Source of the DNA: Bacillota bacterium
GTDB taxonomy: Bacteria; Bacillota; Clostridia; Christensenellales; Pumilibacteraceae
Reading direction: 5' to 3'
NCBI GenBank assembly: GCA_009780325.1
Contig: WRAF01000001.1
Span: 189,048 to 253,047 of the forward strand
Length of the DNA stretch: 64,000 nt
Part shown: in pieces, positions 25,255 to 34,189 of the stretch
How positions within the stretch are numbered: the first letter of the stretch is position 1
Layout: each line of letters begins with the position of its first letter
The notes under the pieces: model-generated
Databases searched by the model: none
The model's input: the letters and a program-made list of their open reading frames with translations, nothing else
What the model was told of the DNA's origin: nothing
Translations under genes and position numbers: made by a program

Positions 25255-26481
25255 ATGGTGGAAATTACAAATAAAAATATAATGATATTAGGTGAAGGCG
25301 CAAGCGGAAAGGCGGCTTTTAATGCTTTAAAAGAAATTGCAAAACCTTATTTTTTTATGCCATTATTTAATAGTGATGATATCTTGATTGACTTAATTGT
25401 CACAAGTCCAGGCATAGGCAGTCATCCTATGTTTGATTTTGCATTGAAAAATAATATTCCAATAATATCAGAAATTGAATTAGGTTTTTTATTAAATGAA
25501 AAGCCGATTATAGCTATTACAGGCACAAACGGAAAAACTACTGTCACAAGATTAATTGGAGATATGTTGGCAAAAAAATATAAAGTAGCTGTATGCGGAA
25601 ACATAGGGCTGCCATTTTGTTCTATAGTAAACGATAATCATGATATAATAGTTGTCGAGGTATCAAGCTTTCAATTAGAGCGTTGTTTTTTATTCAAGCC
25701 GCATATTGCTTTAATAACAAATATTACAGAGGATCATCTAGACAGGCATGGAAGTATGCAAAACTATATCAACATCAAAATGAGTATATCAAAAAACCAA
25801 GATAAAGATAATTATTTTATTTTGCCAAGTGAGCTTAGAGAATTTTTGCCTGAATTTAAATCAAAGCTGATTTATTCTGATAAAAATGCATATATAAACT
25901 GCGGATATATAGAGTATAAGGGTGAAAAAGTTGTTTCATTATCCAGCGTCAAAATAGAAGGTCAGCACAATAAAAAAAATATTATGCAAGCTATTATTGC
26001 TGCAAAATTAATGGGAGTGGACAATGAGGATATTATACAGGCTATAGAAAAATTCAAAATAGATAAACATAGATTAGAATTAGTGAGCATAGTAGGCGGC
26101 AAGCGTTGGTATGATGATTCAAAGGCTACTAATATTGATTCATGTATAGCAGCTTGTGATAGCATGATAGGTGACACAGCACTTATTTTAGGCGGGAGTG
26201 ACAAAGGATATGATTATGATCAGTTATTTGAAAATCTGCCAAAACAAATAAAGGTGATTTTTTTAATGGGTGAAACTGTTTTTAAAATGAGAGAGTCAAG
26301 CAGTTTAGCAAAGTATGATCCTATGATTGTTGGCGCAGAAGATTTAAATGAGGCAGTCAAATTAGCAAAAGATTTGTCAATTATTAATGTATTGCTTTCA
26401 CCAGCTGCCGCATCATTTGATAGATACAAAGATTATAAAGAGAGGGGAGAAGAATTTAGAAGGCTGGTGAATACGCTATGA
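25255..26481 (+). CDS. murD: UDP-MurNAc-L-alanine:D-glutamate ligase
   Basis: MurD adds D-glutamate to UDP-MurNAc-L-alanine. The N-terminal dinucleotide-like motif ILGEGASGKAA and the ATP loop ITGTNGKTTVTRLIG near residue 94 are present, followed by EVSSFQLE and the C-terminal DSKATNIDS and LLSPAAASFD. The 408 residues are slightly short but normal. The start has no ribosome site. The stop overlaps ftsW by four bases. Confidence 0.94.
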   Translation: MVEITNKNIMILGEGASGKAAFNALKEIAKPYFFMPLFNSDDILIDLIVTSPGIGSHPMFDFALKNNIPIISEIELGFLLNEKPIIAITGTNGKTTVTRLIGDMLAKKYKVAVCGNIGLPFCSIVNDNHDIIVVEVSSFQLERCFLFKPHIALITNITEDHLDRHGSMQNYINIKMSISKNQDKDNYFILPSELREFLPEFKSKLIYSDKNAYINCGYIEYKGEKVVSLSSVKIEGQHNKKNIMQAIIAAKLMGVDNEDIIQAIEKFKIDKHRLELVSIVGGKRWYDDSKATNIDSCIAACDSMIGDTALILGGSDKGYDYDQLFENLPKQIKVIFLMGETVFKMRESSSLAKYDPMIVGAEDLNEAVKLAKDLSIINVLLSPAAASFDRYKDYKERGEEFRRLVNTL

Positions 26482-27644
26482 TAAAGTTAAAACAAAAAAA
26501 ATCTAAATCTACAGAAAAATTTGCTCTAGAGGTTTCTCAAAGCGGAAAGTTTGATATTCCTTTATTTATTGTGACAATAGTTTTAGTTGTTTTTGGTATA
26601 ATTATGGTATTTTCTGCAAGTTCATACTCGGCTGCTTATCATCAAGGCAATAGATATTATTTTATGAACAAGCAAATCATTGGTGCAGTTGCAGGTTTTG
26701 CTGCATTTTTTGGCTTTATGTATCTAGATTATAAAAAGCTATTTAAGTTTAGATATGCTGCACTCATTGTGTCTTATATTTTGCTTGCTTTAGTTTTTAT
26801 CCCTGGATTAGGACTAGAAGTTTATGGTGCTCGCCGCTGGATAAGACTGCCGTTTTTTACGCTTCAGCCATCTGAAATAGCTAAATTTGGTCTTATCATA
26901 TTTACAGCTGCTTATATGTCCAAAAATCATGACAAAATGCGCAAGTTCAAAACGATATTGCCAGTATTAGGCGCAGGGTCAATAATGGCACTTTTAATAA
27001 TATTAGAACCCAATATGTCTATAACAATGTGCGTCATATTGCTTATGTTATCAATGCTGTTTTTAGGCGGCATGAAAATAAAGCATTTTATTATTATAAT
27101 GCTTCCTATTTTTGCACTTGTGCCTATTCTAATCATCATGGAACCATACAGGATGAATAGACTAGTTGCTTTCTTAAACCCATGGGCGTCACCGTTGGCC
27201 GAAGGCTATCAGCTGATACAATCTTTTTATAGTCTAGGCAGCGGCGGTCTTTTTGGATTAGGATTATTTAATTCAAGACAAAAATATATGTTTTTGCCTT
27301 TTGCTGAGTCAGATTTTATTTTTAGTATTATAGGTGAAGAACTTGGCTTAATCGGTGCAGGTGTGGTTATATTACTATTTATAATAATGATTGCTCGTGC
27401 AATAGTAATATCGCAAAGAGCTCAAGATAGATTCGGCAGTTATTTAGCAAGCGGAATAGCTGCTATTATTGCAATACAGGTATTAATAAATATTGCAGTT
27501 GTGACAGGTTCTATTCCGCCTACAGGATTACCGCTGCCTTTCATTAGTGCAGGGAGCAGCAGTTTGGTTGTTTTCCTTAGCGGCATCGGTATTTTGCAAA
27601 GCATCAGTATCAGAAGTCACAAGAGTATTAGGAGTCTTAAATAA
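26478..27644 (+). CDS. ftsW: Septal peptidoglycan glycosyltransferase FtsW (SEDS family)
   Basis: SEDS proteins polymerise lipid II in the membrane as partners of class B PBPs. The 388 residues contain about ten hydrophobic helices and family motifs YGARRWIRL near residue 113, QPSEIAKFG near residue 130, NPWASPLAEGYQLIQS and TGLPLPFISAGSSSL near the end. Dcw position after murD supports FtsW over RodA, though SpoVE is also possible. The last 117 bases overlap the convergent thiT-like gene. Confidence 0.92.
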   Translation: MIKLKQKKSKSTEKFALEVSQSGKFDIPLFIVTIVLVVFGIIMVFSASSYSAAYHQGNRYYFMNKQIIGAVAGFAAFFGFMYLDYKKLFKFRYAALIVSYILLALVFIPGLGLEVYGARRWIRLPFFTLQPSEIAKFGLIIFTAAYMSKNHDKMRKFKTILPVLGAGSIMALLIILEPNMSITMCVILLMLSMLFLGGMKIKHFIIIMLPIFALVPILIIMEPYRMNRLVAFLNPWASPLAEGYQLIQSFYSLGSGGLFGLGLFNSRQKYMFLPFAESDFIFSIIGEELGLIGAGVVILLFIIMIARAIVISQRAQDRFGSYLASGIAAIIAIQVLINIAVVTGSIPPTGLPLPFISAGSSSLVVFLSGIGILQSISIRSHKSIRSLK

Positions 27645-28937
27645 TAGAGTCTCTTCATTTTTTAGTATTGCATAAGCAGTATCTGCCACTGCTTTTTCCA
27701 TATATCGCATAAATTGCTTATTAAATAATAGGACTGTTGTTACTGTTAATGCAATAGCGGCATCAATTAAAAATACAGCATTATAGACCAATGAATATGC
27801 TAAAGCAGTTTGACCTTCGGCAGCATTCATATAGAAGAATATTATACCCGATAAAACCTGAGAGGCATATCTAATTAAAACATATCCTGCTGCTGCAATA
27901 AAAAATAGGATGGGTTTTTTGCTTTTAAAGATTTTATCATTTAATCCTTTAGATAAAACAGCGAATAAAATCAAAGCAGCATAGGGGATTGCATAATCTA
28001 ACACAGCTTGCCAAGGGTGCATAATCCAAGGAGTATTTATAAATTGAAACGACAAAAAAGCTGCAATCATGATAGTTCCTTTTCTGAATCCAAAAAAGTA
28101 TGCATACAGCATTATAGCGGCAGTGCTGGCTAAAGTGACACTTCCGCCATGATACATTCTAAATATGCGCATATAAGATAAAACAACTGCAAGTGCTAAT
28201 AATGCACCAGCAATAGTAATATCTTTTGTAGTGTATACAAGTGGCTTTAGGTTTGTTATTTTTGAGATAGCAATAATCGCTAAAGAAATAAAAAGCAAAA
28301 TAGGGACAAGCAAAAACCCCATGAATATTATTCTAGTACTAAAAAAAGCTTGAAGTGTAGCTACGGCTGCGTTGTATTGTGTGCGAAGTATCTCATATTG
28401 TGGTACAAGTATAGTTTCATAATAATAGCGGAGTGTCTCATAATAATAGTCAGTCATATAAGGTGTTCTTGTTGGAGCTATAGGGGTAATAGGTGCTATA
28501 GGTGTAATTGGTCTTGCTGTAAGATTGTTGCCTAATGCTGAAAATAGTACGATAGAAACGGTTAGTACAAAAAATACAGATGCTAAAGATTGAATTATGA
28601 AAGCTGTATTAGACAAGTCTTTTTTGCTGTTTAGCTTGTACAATATGTATCCAGCACCTAATATAAGCATAGTAAATGTAGATATTATAACAATAATATC
28701 AAAGCGCATTCTATCATATTCGCCTGACCGTCTGTCAAATGCTAGGATTGAATAAAAGGCAAGGAATATGCCAACGAGCATGCCGAGTGTAGATATCGAT
28801 GCTAATATAATTTTTGCTTTTTTGTTGTCTTTAAGAGCTGTGAATGCAATTAGCATTGCGATTGCAAAAACTATTAATAGGGATATACCTACTATGCCAA
28901 TGGTGGAAGAATAATAATTTCTTTCTAAAGTCCACAT
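27528..28937 (-). CDS. ThiT-like ECF thiamine transporter S component with N-terminal membrane domain
   Basis: From about residue 238 the protein matches the S component ThiT: GGSVTLAS, a run of helices, TPWIMHPWQAVLDY (thiamine-site region) and RYASQVLSGIIFF. A TPP riboswitch directly upstream supports thiamine uptake. Unlike typical ThiT of about 190 residues, this 469-residue protein has an extra N-terminal part with four or five helices, a PITPIAP repeat and a Tyr-rich segment. The polar tail of about 40 residues is encoded antisense to the ftsW end. AGGAG precedes the start. ECF ATPases are not in the window. Confidence 0.82.
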   Translation of the reverse strand: MWTLERNYYSSTIGIVGISLLIVFAIAMLIAFTALKDNKKAKIILASISTLGMLVGIFLAFYSILAFDRRSGEYDRMRFDIIVIISTFTMLILGAGYILYKLNSKKDLSNTAFIIQSLASVFFVLTVSIVLFSALGNNLTARPITPIAPITPIAPTRTPYMTDYYYETLRYYYETILVPQYEILRTQYNAAVATLQAFFSTRIIFMGFLLVPILLFISLAIIAISKITNLKPLVYTTKDITIAGALLALAVVLSYMRIFRMYHGGSVTLASTAAIMLYAYFFGFRKGTIMIAAFLSFQFINTPWIMHPWQAVLDYAIPYAALILFAVLSKGLNDKIFKSKKPILFFIAAAGYVLIRYASQVLSGIIFFYMNAAEGQTALAYSLVYNAVFLIDAAIALTVTTVLLFNKQFMRYMEKAVADTAYAILKNEETLLFKTPNTLVTSDTDALQNTDAAKENNQTAAPCTNERQR

Positions 28938-28963
28938 TTTGTGTTTTTCTCCTTTAATCCACT

Positions 28964-29007
28964 AAAACAAAAACTCCCTGATCACTTTGATTAAAGTAAG
29001 CAGGGAG
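28964..29007 (-). terminator. Intrinsic terminator, expression platform of the TPP riboswitch
   Basis: On the minus strand CTCCCTG and CAGGGAG (28974-29007) form a stem, with ACTTT/AAAGT pairing inside, followed by TTTTTGTTTTA. It lies between the aptamer and the thiT-like start, so thiamine pyrophosphate binding would stop transcription. Confidence 0.85.
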
Positions 29008-29027
29008 TAAAATAGTGCATTAAAAAT

Positions 29028-29137
29028 TTCACACAATTTTGCTTCCCTACGAGCGTACTAACGCACAGGTTCAAAGGGACAGATAGAAAACACTATCATC
29101 TCAGCAACTTTAAGTTGCGCCCCCAGCGGATTGCTTA
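29028..29137 (-). ncRNA. TPP (THI-box) riboswitch
   Basis: Reading the minus strand, the conserved aptamer blocks appear in order: GGGGGCGC, then GCTGAGATG, a variable P3 arm, CCCTTTGAACCTG, and GTAGGGAAGC. These match the thiamine pyrophosphate aptamer. It controls the thiT-like gene 90 bases downstream by premature termination. Confidence 0.93.
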
Positions 29138-29190
29138 CATAATATGATACTAAAAAAATAAAGTCAAGTGATTTTTATTTAATATATTGA

Positions 29191-29220
29191 TTTTTGTTGA
29201 TTTATTTTTTTTGATATGCT
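29191..29220 (+). promoter_or_regulatory. Promoter with -10 six bases before the start of the next gene
   Basis: TATGCT at 29215-29220 is a good -10, and TTTTTG at 29191-29196 is a weak -35 at 18 bases. Only six bases separate the -10 from ATG 29227, and no ribosome site is present, so the mRNA may be leaderless. Confidence 0.5.
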
Positions 29221-29226
29221 AAACTG

Positions 29227-30108
29227 ATGATGTATCAAAGTATGATTTATTTAAAAGAGACATTTAAATTTTTGAAAAAGTCCTTTTTTTCACTTTTTAT
29301 AGTTGCAATTATCCCTGCGGTGTTATTGGGCATTTTTTCTTCACCTTTTTCTACTCTTTCATTCTTGCCGCTATATTATAGAACAAATTATGGCGCTAGT
29401 TTTTTCAGTATTTTTTGGATGTTTATATATAGGGATTCTTTGAGAAGAATTTTTCCGTTTATTATAACTTGCGTTGTTTTGATAATTTTTTTAAGTTATG
29501 GATTAGGTTTAGTTGAAAAGCAATTTAAAACGGGCAAAAGGGGATTAACCAAACCTCTTAGAGCCATCAATAATTCAGCATTATCAATAGTAAAAACTGT
29601 GCCGTTTATGCTTGCTATTTTGCTTGTTGCGTTATTTATTCATACAGGATTAATCTTGCTGATTAGACATGCAGTAAGCGGATTAAATTATGCACCATTA
29701 TTTATTGATAATTTTTTAGTGACGATTGTTTCAATTATACTTTATGCACTTATTTTAATGGCATCGATTTTTGTTGGGGTATGGGCAGTCATTATTCAAA
29801 TTTATGGATATACATTTAAAGAAGCATTTGTTGAGGCAATAAGGGCGGTTCGCAAAAAATGGCTTTCTTTGTTTTTAGGACTTTTTATTCCCATCACGGT
29901 TTTAGTTTCAGTGCAGTTGACATATACTGTGTTTTTAATATTTGAAGGGGCACCGAGAGGATTTGATTGGCTGCAAGGATTTGTTAGTGTAATGATAAAT
30001 TTATTTATTTTGATTTATTATATGGCATATATTCCTGTATCAGTGTATCAACTTAATGGGCTAGACAGGCGTGACAATAAACCGCCATACTTAAGAGGAT
30101 TTAGATAG
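29227..30108 (+). CDS. Polytopic membrane protein of unknown function
   Basis: The 293 residues contain about five to six hydrophobic helices (near 20-37, 77-95, 130-150, 165-195, 212-232, 248-268) with polar loops. There is no signal peptide. The layout, with an amphipathic N-terminus (YLKETFKFLKKSFFS), recalls DUF4013/DUF975-like membrane proteins, but no motif settles this. Two ATGs stand in a row at 29227 and 29230. The neighbours are a thiamine transporter and an insertion sequence, which say little about function. Confidence 0.65.
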   Translation: MMYQSMIYLKETFKFLKKSFFSLFIVAIIPAVLLGIFSSPFSTLSFLPLYYRTNYGASFFSIFWMFIYRDSLRRIFPFIITCVVLIIFLSYGLGLVEKQFKTGKRGLTKPLRAINNSALSIVKTVPFMLAILLVALFIHTGLILLIRHAVSGLNYAPLFIDNFLVTIVSIILYALILMASIFVGVWAVIIQIYGYTFKEAFVEAIRAVRKKWLSLFLGLFIPITVLVSVQLTYTVFLIFEGAPRGFDWLQGFVSVMINLFILIYYMAYIPVSVYQLNGLDRRDNKPPYLRGFR

Positions 30109-30168
30109 ACAACATAATTTTAAGTAATAATTTATTTTTATTTAACAAAAAAAGGCTCAACATTTTAT

Positions 30169-31750
30169 GGGCGTGTTGACAAAAGCGCTTAAAAAGAAAA
30201 CAGGATTTGAAGTTTTGAATTTCGAATCCTGTTTTTTAGTGCAGTTGTAATTTTTTGAAAAGCTTTGTGAATTTGTGTTAATAATGGTGGGTTATTCTTT
30301 ATATATTTAACTAATCTTTTTAGATTTAGTGCCAGTGCTGACAATATACAGTGATTAGTGACATTTTGAATGCCACGCTTGCGAGTTTTTCGCAAGTTGT
30401 GGTTATCTTTTTGTAGCGCAAAATTGCCCTCGGCATAAATCCGCCTAAGCCTTTGTACTTCGTAATATCTCATTGTGCCATAATTGGCTCGTTGAATATC
30501 CGCCTTGTGCTGCATAAGCGGAATGTTCAATCTTCGCCGATGTTCGTTTCCGCTAAAGCATTGAGTTTTCAAAGAACAATTCACGCAAAGCTTTCTGCTT
30601 AATGAATACCTCTTGCAGTGAGTGCGTTTATCCACGGACACAAAGCGTAAAGTTTCACCGTTTGGACAAGTGAATGTATCATTATGGGGGTTGTATACAA
30701 ATGCGCTTGGCGGGAAAACGATTCTTCCTTTTTTGTTTTCGTCATCCTTTAGAGGCGTATAAGTTTTAATCCCCATATCTAACATTTCTGAATGAACTTC
30801 GCTACAATCGTAACCCTTGTCAATTCCAACTTCTTTTATATCCAACTCCAGTTTTTCTTTTTGGTGCTTTATTCGCTCAACATATGGTGTGTGGTCTCTA
30901 ACATTAGCTGGTGTGACATGAACATCGGTTATGATTCCACTTTTGCCGCAGGTGCTTTGATGTGAAAGGTAATGAAATCCTTCTGGTTTGCCTGCGCGAG
31001 AAAGACTGCCACTGTCAGGGTCGGTCGTGCTTTTTGCAATTGTTTTAGTTTTTAGTTTAGTGTCAGCTTTAAACCCACGCTTTTTTAATCCACGCTCAAT
31101 TTTATCTGTGCGAATTTTCAACTCCTCCTCATCGCACAATTTGTCTAGCTTTTTCACATACTCGCTAGGCTCTATCTCAATTGTAACAAACTCTTTTCGC
31201 TTACTGCTTGCATTTGCTTTAACATGTGTTGAATCAGTCAAAATTAACGAGCCCTCAACCAACCCTATTTCCATACATTTTTTTACGACCTCGGCAAAAA
31301 TATCCTCAAATAAATTCGTATTGTTAAACTTTCTGCGGCGTGTTTGAGATATAGTTGAATGGTCCGGCACATGCTCATCCAAATCAATTCCCAAAAACCA
31401 ACGATACGCAATGTTCACTTGAATTTCTTTTTCAATCTTACGCTCAGAATCTATTCCGTAAATGAACCCAAGTAACAACGACTTCACAAGCACTACAGGG
31501 TCAACAGATGGTCTGCCTACATCAGAATACAAATGTGCAACCTTCTTGTATATAAATGAAAAATCAACAAGATTGTTTAAATCTCTTAAAAAATGCTCTT
31601 GTGGCATTAGTGCCTCTAGGGTAGTAATCACTACTTTACTTTGCACAGTTGTGTTCTTTGATAACATGATTATATTATATCAAAAATACACAAAAATGCA
31701 AAACAAAAGACACTTAGTTCTGCAACTAAGTGTCTTTTGTCAACACGCCC
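30169..31750. mobile_element. Intact IS1182-family insertion sequence
   Basis: Terminal inverted repeats of 17 bp are perfect (30169-30185 GGGCGTGTTGACAAAAG and 31734-31750). TTTAT flanks both ends (30164-30168 and 31751-31755), consistent with a 5-bp target duplication. Inside are one full transposase gene on the minus strand and, upstream of it, a perfect 14-bp hairpin (31705-31738) that reaches into the right repeat and may block incoming transcription. Confidence 0.9.
30189..31667 (-). CDS. IS1182-family transposase
   Basis: The 492-residue DDE transposase is full length. The N-terminal domain (PSVDPVVLVKSLLLGFIYGI) is typical, and the catalytic residues can be placed in ILTDSTHVKANAS near residue 143, VGIDKGYDCSEV near residue 278 and the final Glu in IYAEGNFALQKDNH near residue 414. 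A Cys-rich stretch (CVNCSLKTQC) is shared by the family. The 3' end of the gene forms a stem (AACAGGATT with AATCCTGTT) before T5, so the terminator lies inside the coding end. Confidence 0.93.
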   Translation of the reverse strand: MLSKNTTVQSKVVITTLEALMPQEHFLRDLNNLVDFSFIYKKVAHLYSDVGRPSVDPVVLVKSLLLGFIYGIDSERKIEKEIQVNIAYRWFLGIDLDEHVPDHSTISQTRRRKFNNTNLFEDIFAEVVKKCMEIGLVEGSLILTDSTHVKANASSKRKEFVTIEIEPSEYVKKLDKLCDEEELKIRTDKIERGLKKRGFKADTKLKTKTIAKSTTDPDSGSLSRAGKPEGFHYLSHQSTCGKSGIITDVHVTPANVRDHTPYVERIKHQKEKLELDIKEVGIDKGYDCSEVHSEMLDMGIKTYTPLKDDENKKGRIVFPPSAFVYNPHNDTFTCPNGETLRFVSVDKRTHCKRYSLSRKLCVNCSLKTQCFSGNEHRRRLNIPLMQHKADIQRANYGTMRYYEVQRLRRIYAEGNFALQKDNHNLRKTRKRGIQNVTNHCILSALALNLKRLVKYIKNNPPLLTQIHKAFQKITTALKNRIRNSKLQILFSF

Positions 31751-31792
31751 TTTATTTAGTGAGTCCTTTTTATTGTAATGATTTAGTTGTCC

Positions 31793-32965
31793 TTAGTTAT
31801 CAAAACAACGCACCTTTAAAATACCTTCAATTGGTTTAAGATCTTTGCATTGGCAATTTGCTTTATTGATATTATCAGAGTCAATGATTGCATAGCCAAA
31901 GTCACCTTTAGTTGCTAAAGCAAATCCAATCACATTGATTTTTGCCTCTTTAGCAAGTTTTTTAATGTCAAGATTGCCTTTATAGCAAATAGTCATCCTA
32001 ACATTGGTTTTTGGTGTTTTAGCCAAAGTCAGGGCAGGGTAATTAACTGAATTAACAATGTTTCCATTTTCAATAAAGTCAATAATTTGCGCCCCTCCCA
32101 TTGACACACAATTATCTTCAGCTTCAGGAGTAGATGCACCCAAGTGAGGAATTGTAATGATTCCAGGTATATTAAGCACCGTACCAACAGGGAAGTCAGT
32201 CACATATCGATTAACTTTTCCTGATTTTAATCCGTCGATAATAGCTTGATTTTGCACAAGTTCAGCTCTGGCACAATTGATAATATTTACTCCGTCAACA
32301 CATTTATTTAATACATCAGCATTAATCATCTCTTTAGTTTCAGGTAAGAATGGCAAGTGAAGTGAAATAAATTGGCAGTTTGCATAAATTTCATCTAATG
32401 TCTTAGCCATTTTGACTCTTTTATCCAATTTCTTTTGCTTTTCAGGTGTCATATTTGGGTCATATCCAAACACATTCATGCCTAAAGATGCTGCTGCTTC
32501 TGCTGTCAAGATTCCAATAGCACCCATGCCAATGATACCAATATTTTTGCCTAAAATCTCGCCGCCTACAAAATTTTTCTTTCCGTCTTCAACTTGTTTA
32601 GCAACAGATGGGTCACCCTCTTTTAAGCTGCCTGCCCAATTTATGCCGTCTACGATTTTGCGTCCAGATAATAATATAGCACAAATGCAAAGTTCTTTAA
32701 CCGCATTAGCATTTGCTCCGGGAGTATTAAAAACTACTACGCCTTTTTCTGCATAATCTTTTGACGGGATGTTGTTTGTGCCAGCACCTGCTCTTGCCAC
32801 GCAAAGCACACTTTCAGGCAAAACATAAGGAGTTTTCATGTCAAATGAACGCACGATAATTGCATCAGGATTTTCATAGGCATCGTGCAGTTTATAATTA
32901 TCACCAAAAACTTGGTCAGCTAATTTTCCTAGTTTGTTTAATTTTAAAACATTTTTTACTGCCAT
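31793..32965 (-). CDS. serA: D-3-phosphoglycerate dehydrogenase
   Basis: SerA oxidises 3-phosphoglycerate with NAD+ to start serine synthesis. The 390 residues hold the NAD motif GIIGMGAIGILTAEAAASLGM near residue 148, the catalytic Arg in NCARAELV near residue 238, the Glu in TPEAEDN and the His in IPHLGAST near residue 285. A short ACT-like C-terminus (from about residue 320) may mediate serine feedback. The gene starts two bases after the serC stop on the minus strand. Confidence 0.93.
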   Translation of the reverse strand: MAVKNVLKLNKLGKLADQVFGDNYKLHDAYENPDAIIVRSFDMKTPYVLPESVLCVARAGAGTNNIPSKDYAEKGVVVFNTPGANANAVKELCICAILLSGRKIVDGINWAGSLKEGDPSVAKQVEDGKKNFVGGEILGKNIGIIGMGAIGILTAEAAASLGMNVFGYDPNMTPEKQKKLDKRVKMAKTLDEIYANCQFISLHLPFLPETKEMINADVLNKCVDGVNIINCARAELVQNQAIIDGLKSGKVNRYVTDFPVGTVLNIPGIITIPHLGASTPEAEDNCVSMGGAQIIDFIENGNIVNSVNYPALTLAKTPKTNVRMTICYKGNLDIKKLAKEAKINVIGFALATKGDFGYAIIDSDNINKANCQCKDLKPIEGILKVRCFDN

Positions 32966-32967
32966 GA

Positions 32968-34044
32968 TTATTTATTCTCCTTTTCAAACTTTTTCATAAA
33001 GTCAACTAATGCTTTTACACCTTCAGTCGGCATCGCATTATAAATACTTGCTCTCATTCCGCCTACTAGTTTATGACCTTTTAAAGTAGTTAATCCTGCT
33101 GCTTTTGCTTCTTTTAAGAATTTTTCATTCAATTCTTCACAAGGAGTTACAAAAGGTATATTCATTATAGATCTATCTTCTTTGACAATGTTGTTAGAAA
33201 ACATTTTAGAATTATCAATAAAATCATAAAGCATTTTTGCTTTGTCTTCATTGATTTTTTGCATAACTTTGATGCCGCCTAACTTTTTTAAATATCTAAA
33301 TACTTCCATAGCTACATAAGTTGGAAAAGAAGGAGGAGTATGATATAAAGATTTTGCTTCTGTGTGAGTTTTCCATTTTAAAATTGTTGGACAATTAGCA
33401 TGAGTAGAATCTAATAAATCGTTTCTAACTATTATTAAAGTCATACCGGCAGGACCTATGTTTTTTTGTGCGCCTGCATATAAAACGCCATATTTAGATA
33501 CATCCATTTCTTCAGATAAAATGCATGATGATAAATCATTAACAATAGGGACATTGCCAGCTTCAGGAATATAATTAAATCTTGTGCCTACAATTGTATT
33601 GTTTTGGCATATGTGCAAATAATCTGCATCAGACCTAATCATAGATTTAGTAATTTTAGGGATATAATTAAAACTTTTGTCTTTTGATGAAGCGATTTCT
33701 TTTGCATCAATAAATTTCTTAGCTTCTTTATATGCTTTTTCAGCCCAAATACCAGTCACTACATAGTCTGCTTTGCCGTTTTTATTTATGTTTAGCGGTA
33801 ATGCTTCAAATTGTAATGATGCACCGCCTTGAATGAAGGCAACTTCATAGTTTTTAGGAATATTCATCAATTCTCTTAAAAGCACTTCTGCTTCAGTGTT
33901 AATTGCTTCATACTCTTTAGAGCGGTGGCTCATTTCCATAACTGACATACCACTATTTTCATAGTTGATTAGTTTTTTTTGAACTTTTTCTAATACCTCT
34001 AAAGGCAATGTAGAAGGTCCTGCCGAAAAATTGTAAACTCTCAT
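32968..34044 (-). CDS. serC: Phosphoserine aminotransferase
   Basis: SerC converts 3-phosphohydroxypyruvate and glutamate to phosphoserine. The N-terminus YNFSAGPSTLP and the PLP lysine in YAGAQKNIGPAG near residue 198 identify the family, and the length of 358 residues is typical. It is the first gene of a serC-serA operon on the minus strand. GGAGAAA precedes the start. Confidence 0.95.
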   Translation of the reverse strand: MRVYNFSAGPSTLPLEVLEKVQKKLINYENSGMSVMEMSHRSKEYEAINTEAEVLLRELMNIPKNYEVAFIQGGASLQFEALPLNINKNGKADYVVTGIWAEKAYKEAKKFIDAKEIASSKDKSFNYIPKITKSMIRSDADYLHICQNNTIVGTRFNYIPEAGNVPIVNDLSSCILSEEMDVSKYGVLYAGAQKNIGPAGMTLIIVRNDLLDSTHANCPTILKWKTHTEAKSLYHTPPSFPTYVAMEVFRYLKKLGGIKVMQKINEDKAKMLYDFIDNSKMFSNNIVKEDRSIMNIPFVTPCEELNEKFLKEAKAAGLTTLKGHKLVGGMRASIYNAMPTEGVKALVDFMKKFEKENK

Positions 34045-34189
34045 GTTTAGTTTTTCTCCTAAATTTTTTTAAAACTTGATGATAGTATATAATAGATAAA
34101 ATTTTATTGCAAGTGTTTTATGGTGAGTTTTTATTTGCTTTTAATTTTATAATTTGATACTATACATTGATAAGGAGAGATAATTTAAA

